Assembly: GCA_028139135.1 (NCBI GenBank)
Contig: JAOINB010000003.1
Location: 1-64,000 of the forward strand
Direction of reading: 5' to 3'
DNA: 64,000 nt
Source of the DNA: Betaproteobacteria bacterium
Lineage (GTDB): Bacteria > Pseudomonadota > Gammaproteobacteria > Burkholderiales > Burkholderiaceae_A
A program made the translations under genes and the position numbers. Positions within the stretch are counted from its first letter, which is position 1; each line of letters starts with the position of its first letter. Below are positions 51,269 through 59,832 of the stretch, piece after piece. The notes under the pieces were generated by a model. It did no database searches. It was not told where the DNA came from and worked only from the letters and a program-made list of their open reading frames with translations.

Positions 51269-53122
51269 TCAATTTTGATTATTCTGGGTCTGTAATCTAA
51301 CCTTAAAAAGGCCTCTTAATGCATTACAAAGATAAATTTCTGCACCCGCATTTACATCACTCTTCTTTATTACCTCTTCTCTAATCAAAATACCTCTGGA
51401 ATTAAGTAGCTCGGCTCTCATAATACCCGGCAAGAGACCACATTCTAATGGCGGCGTTAACATCACTCCTTTTTTCTTAATGAAGAAGTTACTTCTGCCT
51501 CCCTCGGTAACCTCGTTTTTTTCATTTACAAAAATCGCATCAAATCCTCCATTTTTCTCCGCTTCTGTGTACGCTAAGTCATAACTAGCCCTTAAATTTG
51601 TCTTATGCCTAAGAAGCGGATCGTTACTATTAGTCACACCGGCGGTTTTCCCAATCAAATCGTTTGCCCAGAAAACGACACTGTTTTCTATGATATCCTC
51701 GAGCCTACCGTGCTTAATATTCAATTCTCCAGTAGCCGATAAAGCCACTCTAATCTTCCACAAGCCAATATTCAGGTCTTTAGTATTGCAAATATATTCC
51801 TGCACAAGGAATTCAATTTCGTCCAGATTGTAAGGAATCCCCAAATTTTCAGCCGACTGGCTGAGCCTATTGAAATGCGCTTCTTGTCTTAAAACAATAT
51901 TATCCTTTAAAAGCATTGATTCAAAAACTCCGACCGCACTAGGAAGCTTTACAAAAAAATCCGATTTGAGGAGGCACTCATTCCACTCTGTTTGACTGTC
52001 TGAGTCAATAGTTACGCCCGAACCCACCCCGAAAGAGAAATTATTTTTGCTATCGATTTCCAATGTCCTAATCGCAACATTTAAGGTAAAGTCTGCAAAA
52101 CTTTTGTTGCCCGATGCAGTGGCATCAAACCAGCCCAATGAGCCGCAATAAATACCCCGGCCACTATGTTCCAATTCAGAAATTATTCCCATGGTTGATT
52201 TTTTTGGCGCACCAGTAATCGAACCGCAAGGGAAAGTGGCTCTAAGCAACTCAGTTATTGTTATATCAGGTGAAATTTCACTTGTGACGGAAGAGGTCAT
52301 TTGCAAAATATCACCAACATTTTCCACTTCGAAAAGCTGCGGTGTTTTTACGCTACCCACTTTGCTTATTCGAGACAAATCGTTTCTCAGCAGGTCAACG
52401 ACCATAACATTTTCAGCACAATTTTTCTTATCGTTCTTCAAATCCTGAGCAGAGTATTCTCTCGAAGATAGAGTACCCTTCATCGGTTTAGTTAGGATAT
52501 TTGTTCCCGTTTTTGATAGAAACAGTTCAGGCGAAAAAGATAATATCCTACTTCCCTCCCAGCAAATAAGCGCTCCATAGCGACAATGTTGTCTCTGCCT
52601 AAGTCTCTTGTACAAGCCGATTGTTGAACCATAGGTTTTGCCGGTTACATTGAATGTATAATTCACCTGGTATGTTTCACCCTCTCGGATCTGGCTGTGA
52701 ATACTATCTATGTTTTCGCAAAAAGTTTTTTGATCGATCTCAAACTTTACGTCAACAATTCCACCATCAATTTCCACTTGCTGTCTTCTTTCCATATCGA
52801 GCCTAGATTCAATCCATTCGTTTACCTCTCCAGCACTTAATTTCTTATACTCCTTAAAAAACCACGCTCGAATTAATGGAGAATTCAATAAACTAGCTTT
52901 AGGAGGAAGGCCTTGAAAAGCCAGTCCTAAATTATAGGAAAAGCAACAAACCGCATGAATACCGCTCTCCAGTCTTCTCTGAATATGTTCTAAAGACTTT
53001 TCAATCTCTTTTGGTTCGTAAACTTCTATGAAACCAATATTAGATTCATACAATCGAGACTTAGGATTTTTAATGGTGCTGGACACATCGTCCAAAAGAA
53101 TTACGTTTTGATCAAAAATCAT
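51269..53122 (-). CDS. pabBC: Fused aminodeoxychorismate synthase component I / aminodeoxychorismate lyase
   Basis: A 617-residue fusion making p-aminobenzoate for folate. The N-terminal PabB part (to about residue 390) has GETYQVNYTFNVTG, SFSPELFL, TKPMKGTLSSREY, MVVDLLRNDLSRISKVGSV and ATFPCGSITGAPKKSTM. The C-terminal PabC part (from about 395) is a class IV PLP enzyme, with VGVFESMLL, the PLP lysine region LLRHKTNLRASYD, NEVTEGGRSNFFI and LECGLLPGIMR. No glutaminase domain is attached. It directly precedes the H4F-dependent serine-cycle genes, a sensible pairing. Confidence 0.94.
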   Translation of the reverse strand: MIFDQNVILLDDVSSTIKNPKSRLYESNIGFIEVYEPKEIEKSLEHIQRRLESGIHAVCCFSYNLGLAFQGLPPKASLLNSPLIRAWFFKEYKKLSAGEVNEWIESRLDMERRQQVEIDGGIVDVKFEIDQKTFCENIDSIHSQIREGETYQVNYTFNVTGKTYGSTIGLYKRLRQRQHCRYGALICWEGSRILSFSPELFLSKTGTNILTKPMKGTLSSREYSAQDLKNDKKNCAENVMVVDLLRNDLSRISKVGSVKTPQLFEVENVGDILQMTSSVTSEISPDITITELLRATFPCGSITGAPKKSTMGIISELEHSGRGIYCGSLGWFDATASGNKSFADFTLNVAIRTLEIDSKNNFSFGVGSGVTIDSDSQTEWNECLLKSDFFVKLPSAVGVFESMLLKDNIVLRQEAHFNRLSQSAENLGIPYNLDEIEFLVQEYICNTKDLNIGLWKIRVALSATGELNIKHGRLEDIIENSVVFWANDLIGKTAGVTNSNDPLLRHKTNLRASYDLAYTEAEKNGGFDAIFVNEKNEVTEGGRSNFFIKKKGVMLTPPLECGLLPGIMRAELLNSRGILIREEVIKKSDVNAGAEIYLCNALRGLFKVRLQTQNNQN

Positions 53123-53154
53123 TGTGCACTTTGGTAATAAAACTGTATAAAGTA

Positions 53155-53505
53155 CTATTTTAGTGGCTTATTGTCCCCATCAACTTTTATGATATTAGGC
53201 TTATAGGTCCTTAATTCATCTGAAGTGAGTAAGACGTAGCTACAGACAATCAAAAGGTCGCCTGCCATCGCCTTTCGAGCTGCAGCACCATTTAACGCAA
53301 CAACACCGGACCCTGCTTTAGACGCTATCGCATATGTTTCGAACCTTTCACCAGTGTTGATATTATAAATTTCAACCTTTTCAAACTCATGGATTCCTGC
53401 TAGTTCGAGCAAGGAACTGTCTATTGCAACTGAGCCTTCATAGTGCAAATCATTACCCGTAACAGTGACCCTATGAAGTTTTCCTTTTAAAATCACATTT
53501 AGCAT
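53155..53505 (-). CDS. panD: Aspartate 1-decarboxylase proenzyme
   Basis: PanD makes beta-alanine for pantothenate and CoA. The 116-residue pyruvoyl enzyme begins LNVILKGKLHRVTVTGNDLHYEGS; self-cleavage is expected between Gly24 and Ser25 and makes the pyruvoyl group. VYNINTGERFETYAI-type sequence and GVVALNGAAARKAMAGDLLIV complete the family pattern. It is first of the minus-strand run leading into pabBC (32 bases) and is divergent from pgi. Confidence 0.96.
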   Translation of the reverse strand: MLNVILKGKLHRVTVTGNDLHYEGSVAIDSSLLELAGIHEFEKVEIYNINTGERFETYAIASKAGSGVVALNGAAARKAMAGDLLIVCSYVLLTSDELRTYKPNIIKVDGDNKPLK

Positions 53506-53587
53506 TTTTTTTGTAAATATTCTGTGTTAGCGTTCCTTTTAAAAGTACCACAAACTGCAACAATCGAGATAAAAATTGAAAAAAGAT

Positions 53588-55072
53588 ATGAAGACCAACG
53601 AACTAGTCCTTGCAGATATGGCTGAAAAGGCTTCAGAAATAATCAAAAAACTTAAAAGATACGAAGTGAATACGCTCATTCCCAACAATGAGCAACGCAT
53701 TGAATTTGATGGTATCTCTTTTGATTACAGTCGACAACTTATCGACAAAGAATTATTAACTAGTTTCACCAAACTTGATCAAATTAAAAATTTAAAAAAA
53801 AGAGTAAGGAACCTATTTTCAGGAAAAGAAAAGGCTTTACACACTCTTTTTCGTCGAGGAGTCGGTACCATTAATGAAAATACTGACATCTCTAAACAAA
53901 TAGAGAAACAATCTCTTATGGTTCAAGAATTGTGTGAGAAATTAGAAAAAGGAGAAAAAACAGGTTGGAAAAATGATCGTTTTGAGAATGTAATTTTTCT
54001 GGGGCTCGGCGGGTCAATGATACCCCAGAAATTCGTACACAAAGCGTTGAAAAATAAGTACCAAACTTCGAGATTAAAATTTGGTTTCTTCTCTAATCCG
54101 GATGGTCTCGATTTGTATGAACATCTGATGAGTTGTAAAGCCGGAACCACGTTTTTTGTTATACAGAGTAAATCTTTGGAAACCCCCGAGCTTTTCTTTC
54201 TCTTCGATTATGCAAAAAAATGGTTACACGATCACGGATGTGGAAAAGGAGATGTTTTCTCCCATTTTTCTGTCGTGACCAGCAATTCACAAATCGCTAA
54301 AGCAAAAGGTTTTATAAGTGACCATATTTTTGAAATCCCAAAAAAATTAGGTGGGCGCTTTTCAATTTGGTCTGCTATGGGTCTATCTCTTGCCCTAATG
54401 GCTGGTAAGGAGAATTTTGACAGTTTCCGGCTAGGAGCAAGAAACATGGACAAGCATTTTCATGACGCAAAAATTCTTGAAAATATGCCAATAATCATGG
54501 CTTTAATCTCAATTTGGAACAAAACCTTTTTGAGTTTCCCTACACAATTAGTAGTAAATTATTCTGCATTACTTGACAATCTCGTTCCTTATTTGCAACA
54601 ACTCGAAATGGAGTCGCTTGGGAAATCAATTAATAAAGATGGCATTAGAGTATCCCATCCTACCTCTAGCATCATTTGGGGTGGTTCAGGATTTGACGCC
54701 CAACATGCATACTTCCAACTTTTACATCAAGGTACCGATATCGTTCCTACTACCTTTTTTGAAGTTCTTGAAGATGAACCTGAGACGAACAATCTATCCG
54801 TTTCATCTTACACGAAAGAAAATATCCGAGCACAGGCGGACGCTCTCGCTGTGGGATCTCCCTTGAATGGTTTTGATGGAAACAGACCGAGCTCAATAAT
54901 TAGTATTCAGGGTGTTTCCCCATACAATTTAGGGGCACTCATGGCATTGATGGAACACAAGGTATTCGTGCAAAGTATATTTTGGAATCTAAACTGTTTT
55001 GACCAGCCCGGAGTTGAATTAGGTAAGCAACTTTTATCATCAAAAACTAGCAACGTCAGCGAGGAAATTTAA
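53588..55072 (+). CDS. pgi: Glucose-6-phosphate isomerase (divergent)
   Basis: Pgi interconverts glucose 6-phosphate and fructose 6-phosphate. The product is 494 residues from the ATG at 53588 (498 if the TTG at 53576 is used), shorter than the usual 540-550. Family marks are VIFLGLGGSMIPQKFV, KLGGRFSIWSAMGLSLAL, LEMESLGKSINKDG, GFDAQHAYFQLLHQGTDIVP (with the catalytic His), NRPSS and CFDQPGVELGKQLL. The phosphate-binding loop, usually SKTFTTQET, reads SKSLETPEL, so this is a divergent member. Convergent with ubiJ, overlapping by 17 bases. Confidence 0.9.
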   Translation: MKTNELVLADMAEKASEIIKKLKRYEVNTLIPNNEQRIEFDGISFDYSRQLIDKELLTSFTKLDQIKNLKKRVRNLFSGKEKALHTLFRRGVGTINENTDISKQIEKQSLMVQELCEKLEKGEKTGWKNDRFENVIFLGLGGSMIPQKFVHKALKNKYQTSRLKFGFFSNPDGLDLYEHLMSCKAGTTFFVIQSKSLETPELFFLFDYAKKWLHDHGCGKGDVFSHFSVVTSNSQIAKAKGFISDHIFEIPKKLGGRFSIWSAMGLSLALMAGKENFDSFRLGARNMDKHFHDAKILENMPIIMALISIWNKTFLSFPTQLVVNYSALLDNLVPYLQQLEMESLGKSINKDGIRVSHPTSSIIWGGSGFDAQHAYFQLLHQGTDIVPTTFFEVLEDEPETNNLSVSSYTKENIRAQADALAVGSPLNGFDGNRPSSIISIQGVSPYNLGALMALMEHKVFVQSIFWNLNCFDQPGVELGKQLLSSKTSNVSEEI

Positions 55073-55637
55073 GTTCTTTTTCTATATTTTTCAACCGCTG
55101 CATTAGTTCATTCAAGGTTCGACTTTGTTGGTCAAAATCTTTTTTCCTAACTATGAAATCACTAAAAAACCAGTCAGTGCCTTTCGTTAAGTTTTCTTTA
55201 AAAATATTAATGTTATTATATTTTCTAGTGATTCTATCGACTAACCCCTCTACTATATCACCGACAGTCTGAATATCATCAACGTCGCCCTCGATTTTCA
55301 GACCCTGCCCAAACAAAGATGAGCGGCCAGATGCGGTTTTATCAGGCGATAAAAAACCAGAAGCTAGCTTTTGCATCCGCGATACCATAAATTTTTTCGT
55401 AATAACAATCCTTAAAACGCCTTCGCTTTCTTCAATTTCTTTGTCAGTAATAACTATGTCATCAACGAGACCATCAGAACCAATCTCTATGTCAAACAAT
55501 ACTAAAGTTGGTAAAATATCTTGCATTGAGACAATTATTTTTTTCCCGGAAAGCGTCTTAGTTTGCGACAGAAATAGTTCGTCATTTTCAAGCTGTCGAT
55601 TAATAAAATCTCTCACTACGAAGCGAAAACCATTCAT
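55056..55637 (-). CDS. ubiJ: UbiJ-like SCP2-domain protein (ubiquinone biosynthesis accessory factor)
   Basis: A 193-residue protein with an SCP2-like lipid-binding domain and a C-terminal coiled coil (QSRTLNELMQRLKNIEKELKF). The segment SLFGQGLKIEGDVDDIQTVGDIVEGL is the usual UbiJ pattern. UbiJ binds ubiquinone precursors in the soluble Ubi complex. It is placed mainly by its position after ubiE and the Tim44-like gene, the standard betaproteobacterial order. ubiB, expected next, is absent; pgi converges instead. Confidence 0.78.
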   Translation of the reverse strand: MNGFRFVVRDFINRQLENDELFLSQTKTLSGKKIIVSMQDILPTLVLFDIEIGSDGLVDDIVITDKEIEESEGVLRIVITKKFMVSRMQKLASGFLSPDKTASGRSSLFGQGLKIEGDVDDIQTVGDIVEGLVDRITRKYNNINIFKENLTKGTDWFFSDFIVRKKDFDQQSRTLNELMQRLKNIEKELKFPR

Positions 55638-55649
55638 TTTTATTAATCC

Positions 55650-56546
55650 TCAATCCAGTTGCTTATCCTGAAAAATACCTGCCAACAACCAACCCTGATT
55701 TGGGTTATTTGTTTTTTGTAAAGTCCATACCTCATTAAATTTTATAGGTAAAGAATCCGAATCTCTCATAAGACCATTAAATCTTATGTAAACTTCGGAA
55801 ACAGTCACTCCTGACTGCTTTTTGATAGAGTTGTTACCCTCAAGATAAGCATTTAACTCTACCACGGATAGATTAGAGTACACCCTATCCTCCTCCCTAA
55901 ATTCTTTAGACAAATGCTCCATGAGGCCCTCAGTACAAAAGTTTTCTAACTTAGCTAAATCGCCAGATGACCAATGCTTTTGGAGCTCAATAAATTTTGA
56001 TTTAGCAACCTCCAAAAATTTCTCTTTTTCCGGGATTTCCCACTCGAAGTTTGCATCTGAGTACTGCTCTTTCTCACTAACCCCTGCCGTTGTAGTCTCC
56101 AGCCTTTCCTCGATACGAGTTTGAGGAAACTTCTCCGGAGAACCACCCGCCAGTGCCATTCTTGCCAACCCTTTTGAAAAAAAAACTCGAAAAGCAAGGA
56201 AACAAAGAAAACAAATACCGAGAATAACTAGAAGGCCCATCAACTCTCCACCAATCCCAAGGTAAGATGCTAAAGCCGCAAGTCCTAGTCCAGCCGCTAA
56301 ACCCCCCAACATCCCCATACCTCCCCTGTTCGACGCTACGGAATTTGGAGAATTTTTAGGACTGACCTTCTCAGCTGGTTTCTGCGGGGTAGTAGCTTGA
56401 CGCTTAATAGGAGGCATTTTCCCAAAGGAGCGACCACCTCCCATCCGACGAGCTTCCGATGATTCAAGAGCTAATAAGCTGAAAAAAGAGATCAGAAAGA
56501 AACTTACGAAAAATTTATTTGGTTTATTTAATGTTAACCCAGCCAT
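55650..56546 (-). CDS. Tim44-like domain membrane protein
   Basis: A 298-residue protein. An N-terminal signal or anchor helix is followed by ARRMGGGRSFGKMPP, a hallmark of bacterial Tim44-like proteins between ubiE and ubiJ. A glycine-rich segment (GMLGGLAAGLGLAALASYLG) and a membrane helix (LLVILGICFLCFLAF) follow at about residues 80-120. The C-terminal Tim44/NTF2-like domain covers about residues 165-298 (FIELQKHWSSGDLAKLENFCTE and the end GWLLAGIFQ). Function is not established. Confidence 0.88.
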   Translation of the reverse strand: MAGLTLNKPNKFFVSFFLISFFSLLALESSEARRMGGGRSFGKMPPIKRQATTPQKPAEKVSPKNSPNSVASNRGGMGMLGGLAAGLGLAALASYLGIGGELMGLLVILGICFLCFLAFRVFFSKGLARMALAGGSPEKFPQTRIEERLETTTAGVSEKEQYSDANFEWEIPEKEKFLEVAKSKFIELQKHWSSGDLAKLENFCTEGLMEHLSKEFREEDRVYSNLSVVELNAYLEGNNSIKKQSGVTVSEVYIRFNGLMRDSDSLPIKFNEVWTLQKTNNPNQGWLLAGIFQDKQLD

Positions 56547-56572
56547 ACTAACTCCCTTTTGAAAATTAACCT

Positions 56573-57352
56573 TTATTTCGTAACCTGATGAACTGTTACA
56601 CCCCCCGGGAACAACGGCTGAAATCTCACTGACGAGAACCCAACACTTTTTAATAATTCTGATATCTGATTAGGTCCCGGATACTCCCTAATAGACTCAA
56701 CCAAATAGCTATAAGGACCACTCTTGCCGGCTGTTAGTTCACCTAATTTCGGTAGGATACTATAGGAATACCAATCGTAGACTTTTTTTATCGGATTATC
56801 TTCTGACATCTGCGAAAATTCCAAAATAATAGCTTTTCCGCCTGGACGTAACACCCTTTTGAACTCTTTTAACGCCCTTTTTTTTTCTGTAATGTTTCTT
56901 AACCCAAACCCAATACTTAACTTATCAAAAGAATCATCCATAAAAGGGAGGCTTTCTGCATTTGCTTTAACCAGTGGTATGAGCCTACCTTCATCAAGAC
57001 ACCGATTTCTTCCATGTTCCAACATTCTGTCATTGATATCACACATAACTACAGTGCCAGCTGGTTTAACTAACTCAGTAGCTTTGATAGCCAGGTCACC
57101 CGAACCGCTTGCAACATCTAATAAGGTTTCCCCGCTTCTCAGATTTAATAACCAAATGGTGTATTTTTTCCATATTCTGTGAAACCCCAACGAGGCGATG
57201 TCATTAAAAAGATCATAAGTTTCAGAGACCTCTGAGAACACTTCCCGGACAAGTCCGCTTTTTTCACCCTGCTTGACCCGAGTATGACCAAAATCTACAG
57301 TATTATTATCTTCCTTCAAGGCTATTTCGATTCTTGATTCATGTTGCTCCAA
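56573..57352 (-). CDS. ubiE: Ubiquinone/menaquinone biosynthesis C-methyltransferase UbiE
   Basis: UbiE methylates the ring carbon of 2-polyprenyl-6-methoxybenzoquinol. The 259-residue product contains VREVFSEVSETYDLFNDIASLGFHRIWKKYTI, the SAM motif LLDVASGSGDLAI, VKANAESLPFMDDSFDKLSIGFGLRN and EFKRVLRPGGKAIILEFS. Its first 31 bases overlap the end of the DUF971 gene, so the two are translationally linked. Confidence 0.96.
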   Translation of the reverse strand: MEQHESRIEIALKEDNNTVDFGHTRVKQGEKSGLVREVFSEVSETYDLFNDIASLGFHRIWKKYTIWLLNLRSGETLLDVASGSGDLAIKATELVKPAGTVVMCDINDRMLEHGRNRCLDEGRLIPLVKANAESLPFMDDSFDKLSIGFGLRNITEKKRALKEFKRVLRPGGKAIILEFSQMSEDNPIKKVYDWYSYSILPKLGELTAGKSGPYSYLVESIREYPGPNQISELLKSVGFSSVRFQPLFPGGVTVHQVTK

Positions 57353-57741
57353 CCATTAGTGCAACTTTTGTAATTTACTGCATCTACTTTACCACTGGTT
57401 TCGTCAATATACCTCGCCCACAAATCTTTTTTATTCACAGCTAACCATCGCAAATATTTCCAAGAGTAAATACCAGTATCATGCCCATCCGAAAATACAA
57501 TTTTAATCGCATAATTGCCGACAGGCTCAATCTCCACGATCCTAACATTCTCCTTGCCAATCGGATTTACCCTTTGGCCGGGGCCGTGCCCGACAACTTC
57601 TGCGGATGGTGAGAAAACTCTTAAAAATTCGAATGTGAATTTACATTCATTTTTTTCTGAGTATACTAGAGAGAGGTTGCCTGCATTTTCGTCTAAAGTA
57701 ATGCGATTAGGCACTGTAGCATCTTCAGTACGTATTAACAT
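57322..57741 (-). CDS. DUF971 (GBBH-like N-terminal domain) protein
   Basis: A 139-residue protein of the DUF971 family, which resembles the N-terminal domain of gamma-butyrobetaine hydroxylase. Seen are FEFLRVFSPSAEVVGHGPGQ, EPVGNYAIKIVFSDGHDTGIYSWKYLRWLA. It overlaps ubiE by 31 bases. Members often lie beside ubiE in betaproteobacteria; a role in Fe-S or quinone metabolism has been suggested but is not shown. The gene is divergent from phoB with only 27 bases between starts, so both promoters must overlap the opposite coding region or each other. Confidence 0.9.
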   Translation of the reverse strand: MLIRTEDATVPNRITLDENAGNLSLVYSEKNECKFTFEFLRVFSPSAEVVGHGPGQRVNPIGKENVRIVEIEPVGNYAIKIVFSDGHDTGIYSWKYLRWLAVNKKDLWARYIDETSGKVDAVNYKSCTNGWSNMNQESK

Positions 57742-57768
57742 AAAGGGTTATGAAATCTTAGTTGCAAT

Positions 57769-58479
57769 ATGGTTCAGTGTACTATTTTAACCGTTGAAGA
57801 TGAACCTGCAATTTCAGATATTCTCAGGGTAAATCTAGGTTTTGCTGGGTATGATGTGATAAGTACTAGCAATGTCCTACAGGCGGAAAATTTGATTAAG
57901 ACAAGCATCCCAGGCTTAATCATTTTGGATTGGATGCTACCTGGCGCAAGTGGACCAACTTTCGCAAAACGTTTAAGAAATGATAAAAGGACACAAAATA
58001 TCCCGATAATTATGTTGACTGCAAAGGCGTTAGAGGAAAATAAAATTGAAGGACTGAATGCTGGTTGTGACGACTATATTGTAAAACCTTTTTCACCCAA
58101 AGAACTGATCGCTAGGATCCAAGCTGTGCTCAGAAGAAGATTGCCAGAACTTACGGAAGATGTTGTTAGCATTTTTGGACTCTTCCTGTACCCTGCTACC
58201 CGAACAGTTATAGGTAACACTCAAGAAATTACCCTCGGACCGAAGGAATTTAAACTTTTACATTATTTTATGACTCATACCGACAGAGTACTTTCTAGGA
58301 TTCACCTTCTAGACCAAGTTTGGGGAGACCACGTATTTGTGGAAGAAAGAACCGTTGATGTTCATGTCAGGCGTTTGAGAAAAGCATTAACGAGCACGGG
58401 TTTTCATAAGCTGCTTCAGACTGTTAGAGGTGGCGGTTACAAATTTATCAGTGAAAAAACCCACCAGTCCTTTCCATAA
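57769..58479 (+). CDS. phoB: Phosphate regulon response regulator PhoB
   Basis: A 236-residue OmpR-family regulator. The receiver domain has ILTVEDEP (acidic pocket), the phosphorylated aspartate at about residue 54 in LDWMLPG, and the lysine in IVKPFSPKEL. The C-terminal winged helix shows LGPKEFKLLHYFMTHTDRVLSR, VWGDHVFVEERTVDVHVRRLRKAL and TVRGGGYKF. These sequences fit PhoB rather than other OmpR-type regulators. phoR follows 61 bases later. Pho genes (pstSCAB, phoU) are not in the window. Confidence 0.93.
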   Translation: MVQCTILTVEDEPAISDILRVNLGFAGYDVISTSNVLQAENLIKTSIPGLIILDWMLPGASGPTFAKRLRNDKRTQNIPIIMLTAKALEENKIEGLNAGCDDYIVKPFSPKELIARIQAVLRRRLPELTEDVVSIFGLFLYPATRTVIGNTQEITLGPKEFKLLHYFMTHTDRVLSRIHLLDQVWGDHVFVEERTVDVHVRRLRKALTSTGFHKLLQTVRGGGYKFISEKTHQSFP

Positions 58480-58540
58480 ATCAAAATTTTAAACTCCAGA
58501 AAAATAATTTTGATCTGGCGCGACTCATATAACACTAAGT

Positions 58541-59815
58541 ATGTCTAGGGCATTTAGTTTTTTAACAGCTTTAACGTTATCCACTTTGTTGATTGGAGTG
58601 ACAACGTCTTTAATTATTAGCCTACTATTTTGCATATTCATTTTAGGCTTGTGGGTACTATATCAATCCTTCCAGCAACAACGTTTTCTTGACTGGTTGA
58701 AAAATACGTCCTACAAACCGATTCTCAACGGCTATGGTATTTGGAAGTTGATTTATTCCTCTGCCAATTCTTTATTAAAAAAAGGGGAGCTGCAGGAAAG
58801 TAAATTAAAGAATAACTTAGCAGCTTTCAGAAGAGCGACAGAAGCCATGGAAGATGGAATTCTGGTAATAGATAATAATAATTACATCGTCGCAGTAACT
58901 CCCAGAGCAGAGCATTATCTAAATATCAGTCAAGAACAAGATTACGGTACTAGTATTCTTAATCACATAAGGCATCCAAGTTTTGTAGAGTATTTGCTTA
59001 GCGGATCACTAAATAAAACAATCATCATTGAAGACCTAAGTCTTGACAAGAAAGCACTAGAGTTTAAGTTATTACCTTTTGATGCTACTCAAAAAATAAT
59101 TTTGTGTAGAGATGTAACAAAACTGAGACAATTAGAAGTTGAAAAGAAAGACTTCGTCGCTAGCGCTTCCCATGAGCTGAAAACCCCCTTAACTGTTATA
59201 ACCGGTTATTTGGAAACTATCTTTGAAATTGAAATTAATAAAGTTGAAAAAAATAGAATGCTAGCTGAAATGCTTATTCAGACCAAGCGAATGGACAAAT
59301 TGATCAATGATCTGCTACTACTCTCGAAACTAGAAAAATCCGACACTAGTCAAAATAAAACTCAGGTAAACATCAGTTTATTAACGCATGAATTATCAAA
59401 GTTGAGCGGAAATATTAATAAAGATCAACATACAATCTGTTTCGATATCGAAGACAATGTTTTCGTGTCTGGAACTAAAGACAACCTTAGAAGTGCTTTT
59501 TGGAATTTAATTAATAACGCAATAATCTATACTGAAAAAGGCGGTAAAATAGAGGTGAGTTGCTTAAATACAGAGGAAGGCAGAGCGGTTTTCATTGTTA
59601 AAGACAATGGCATTGGAATTGAAGCTTATCATATCGATAAGTTGACTGAAAGGTTTTTTAGAGTTGATAGCTCGGGCTCAAGGGAAAGTAAGGGTACCGG
59701 CCTTGGGCTCTCTATAGTAAATGAGATCGTCCAAAAGCACGGAGCTTCTCTTAAAATACAGAGTCAGCCAAATGTCGGTAGCAAATTCAGCATAATCTTC
59801 CCCGCCGATGTCTAG
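58541..59815 (+). CDS. phoR: Phosphate regulon sensor kinase PhoR
   Basis: A 424-residue membrane histidine kinase. Two N-terminal helices (about residues 5-45) have almost no periplasmic loop, as in PhoR. A PAS-like region (RATEAMEDGILVIDNNNYIVAVTPRAEHYLN) follows. The phosphorylated histidine is H211 in SASHELKTPLTVITGYLE. The ATPase domain shows NLINNAIIYTE, VKDNGIGIEAYHIDKLTERFFRVD and GTGLGLSIVNEIV. Partner of PhoB. Confidence 0.94.
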   Translation: MSRAFSFLTALTLSTLLIGVTTSLIISLLFCIFILGLWVLYQSFQQQRFLDWLKNTSYKPILNGYGIWKLIYSSANSLLKKGELQESKLKNNLAAFRRATEAMEDGILVIDNNNYIVAVTPRAEHYLNISQEQDYGTSILNHIRHPSFVEYLLSGSLNKTIIIEDLSLDKKALEFKLLPFDATQKIILCRDVTKLRQLEVEKKDFVASASHELKTPLTVITGYLETIFEIEINKVEKNRMLAEMLIQTKRMDKLINDLLLLSKLEKSDTSQNKTQVNISLLTHELSKLSGNINKDQHTICFDIEDNVFVSGTKDNLRSAFWNLINNAIIYTEKGGKIEVSCLNTEEGRAVFIVKDNGIGIEAYHIDKLTERFFRVDSSGSRESKGTGLGLSIVNEIVQKHGASLKIQSQPNVGSKFSIIFPADV

Positions 59816-59832
59816 ATTAGATAATTAGATAA

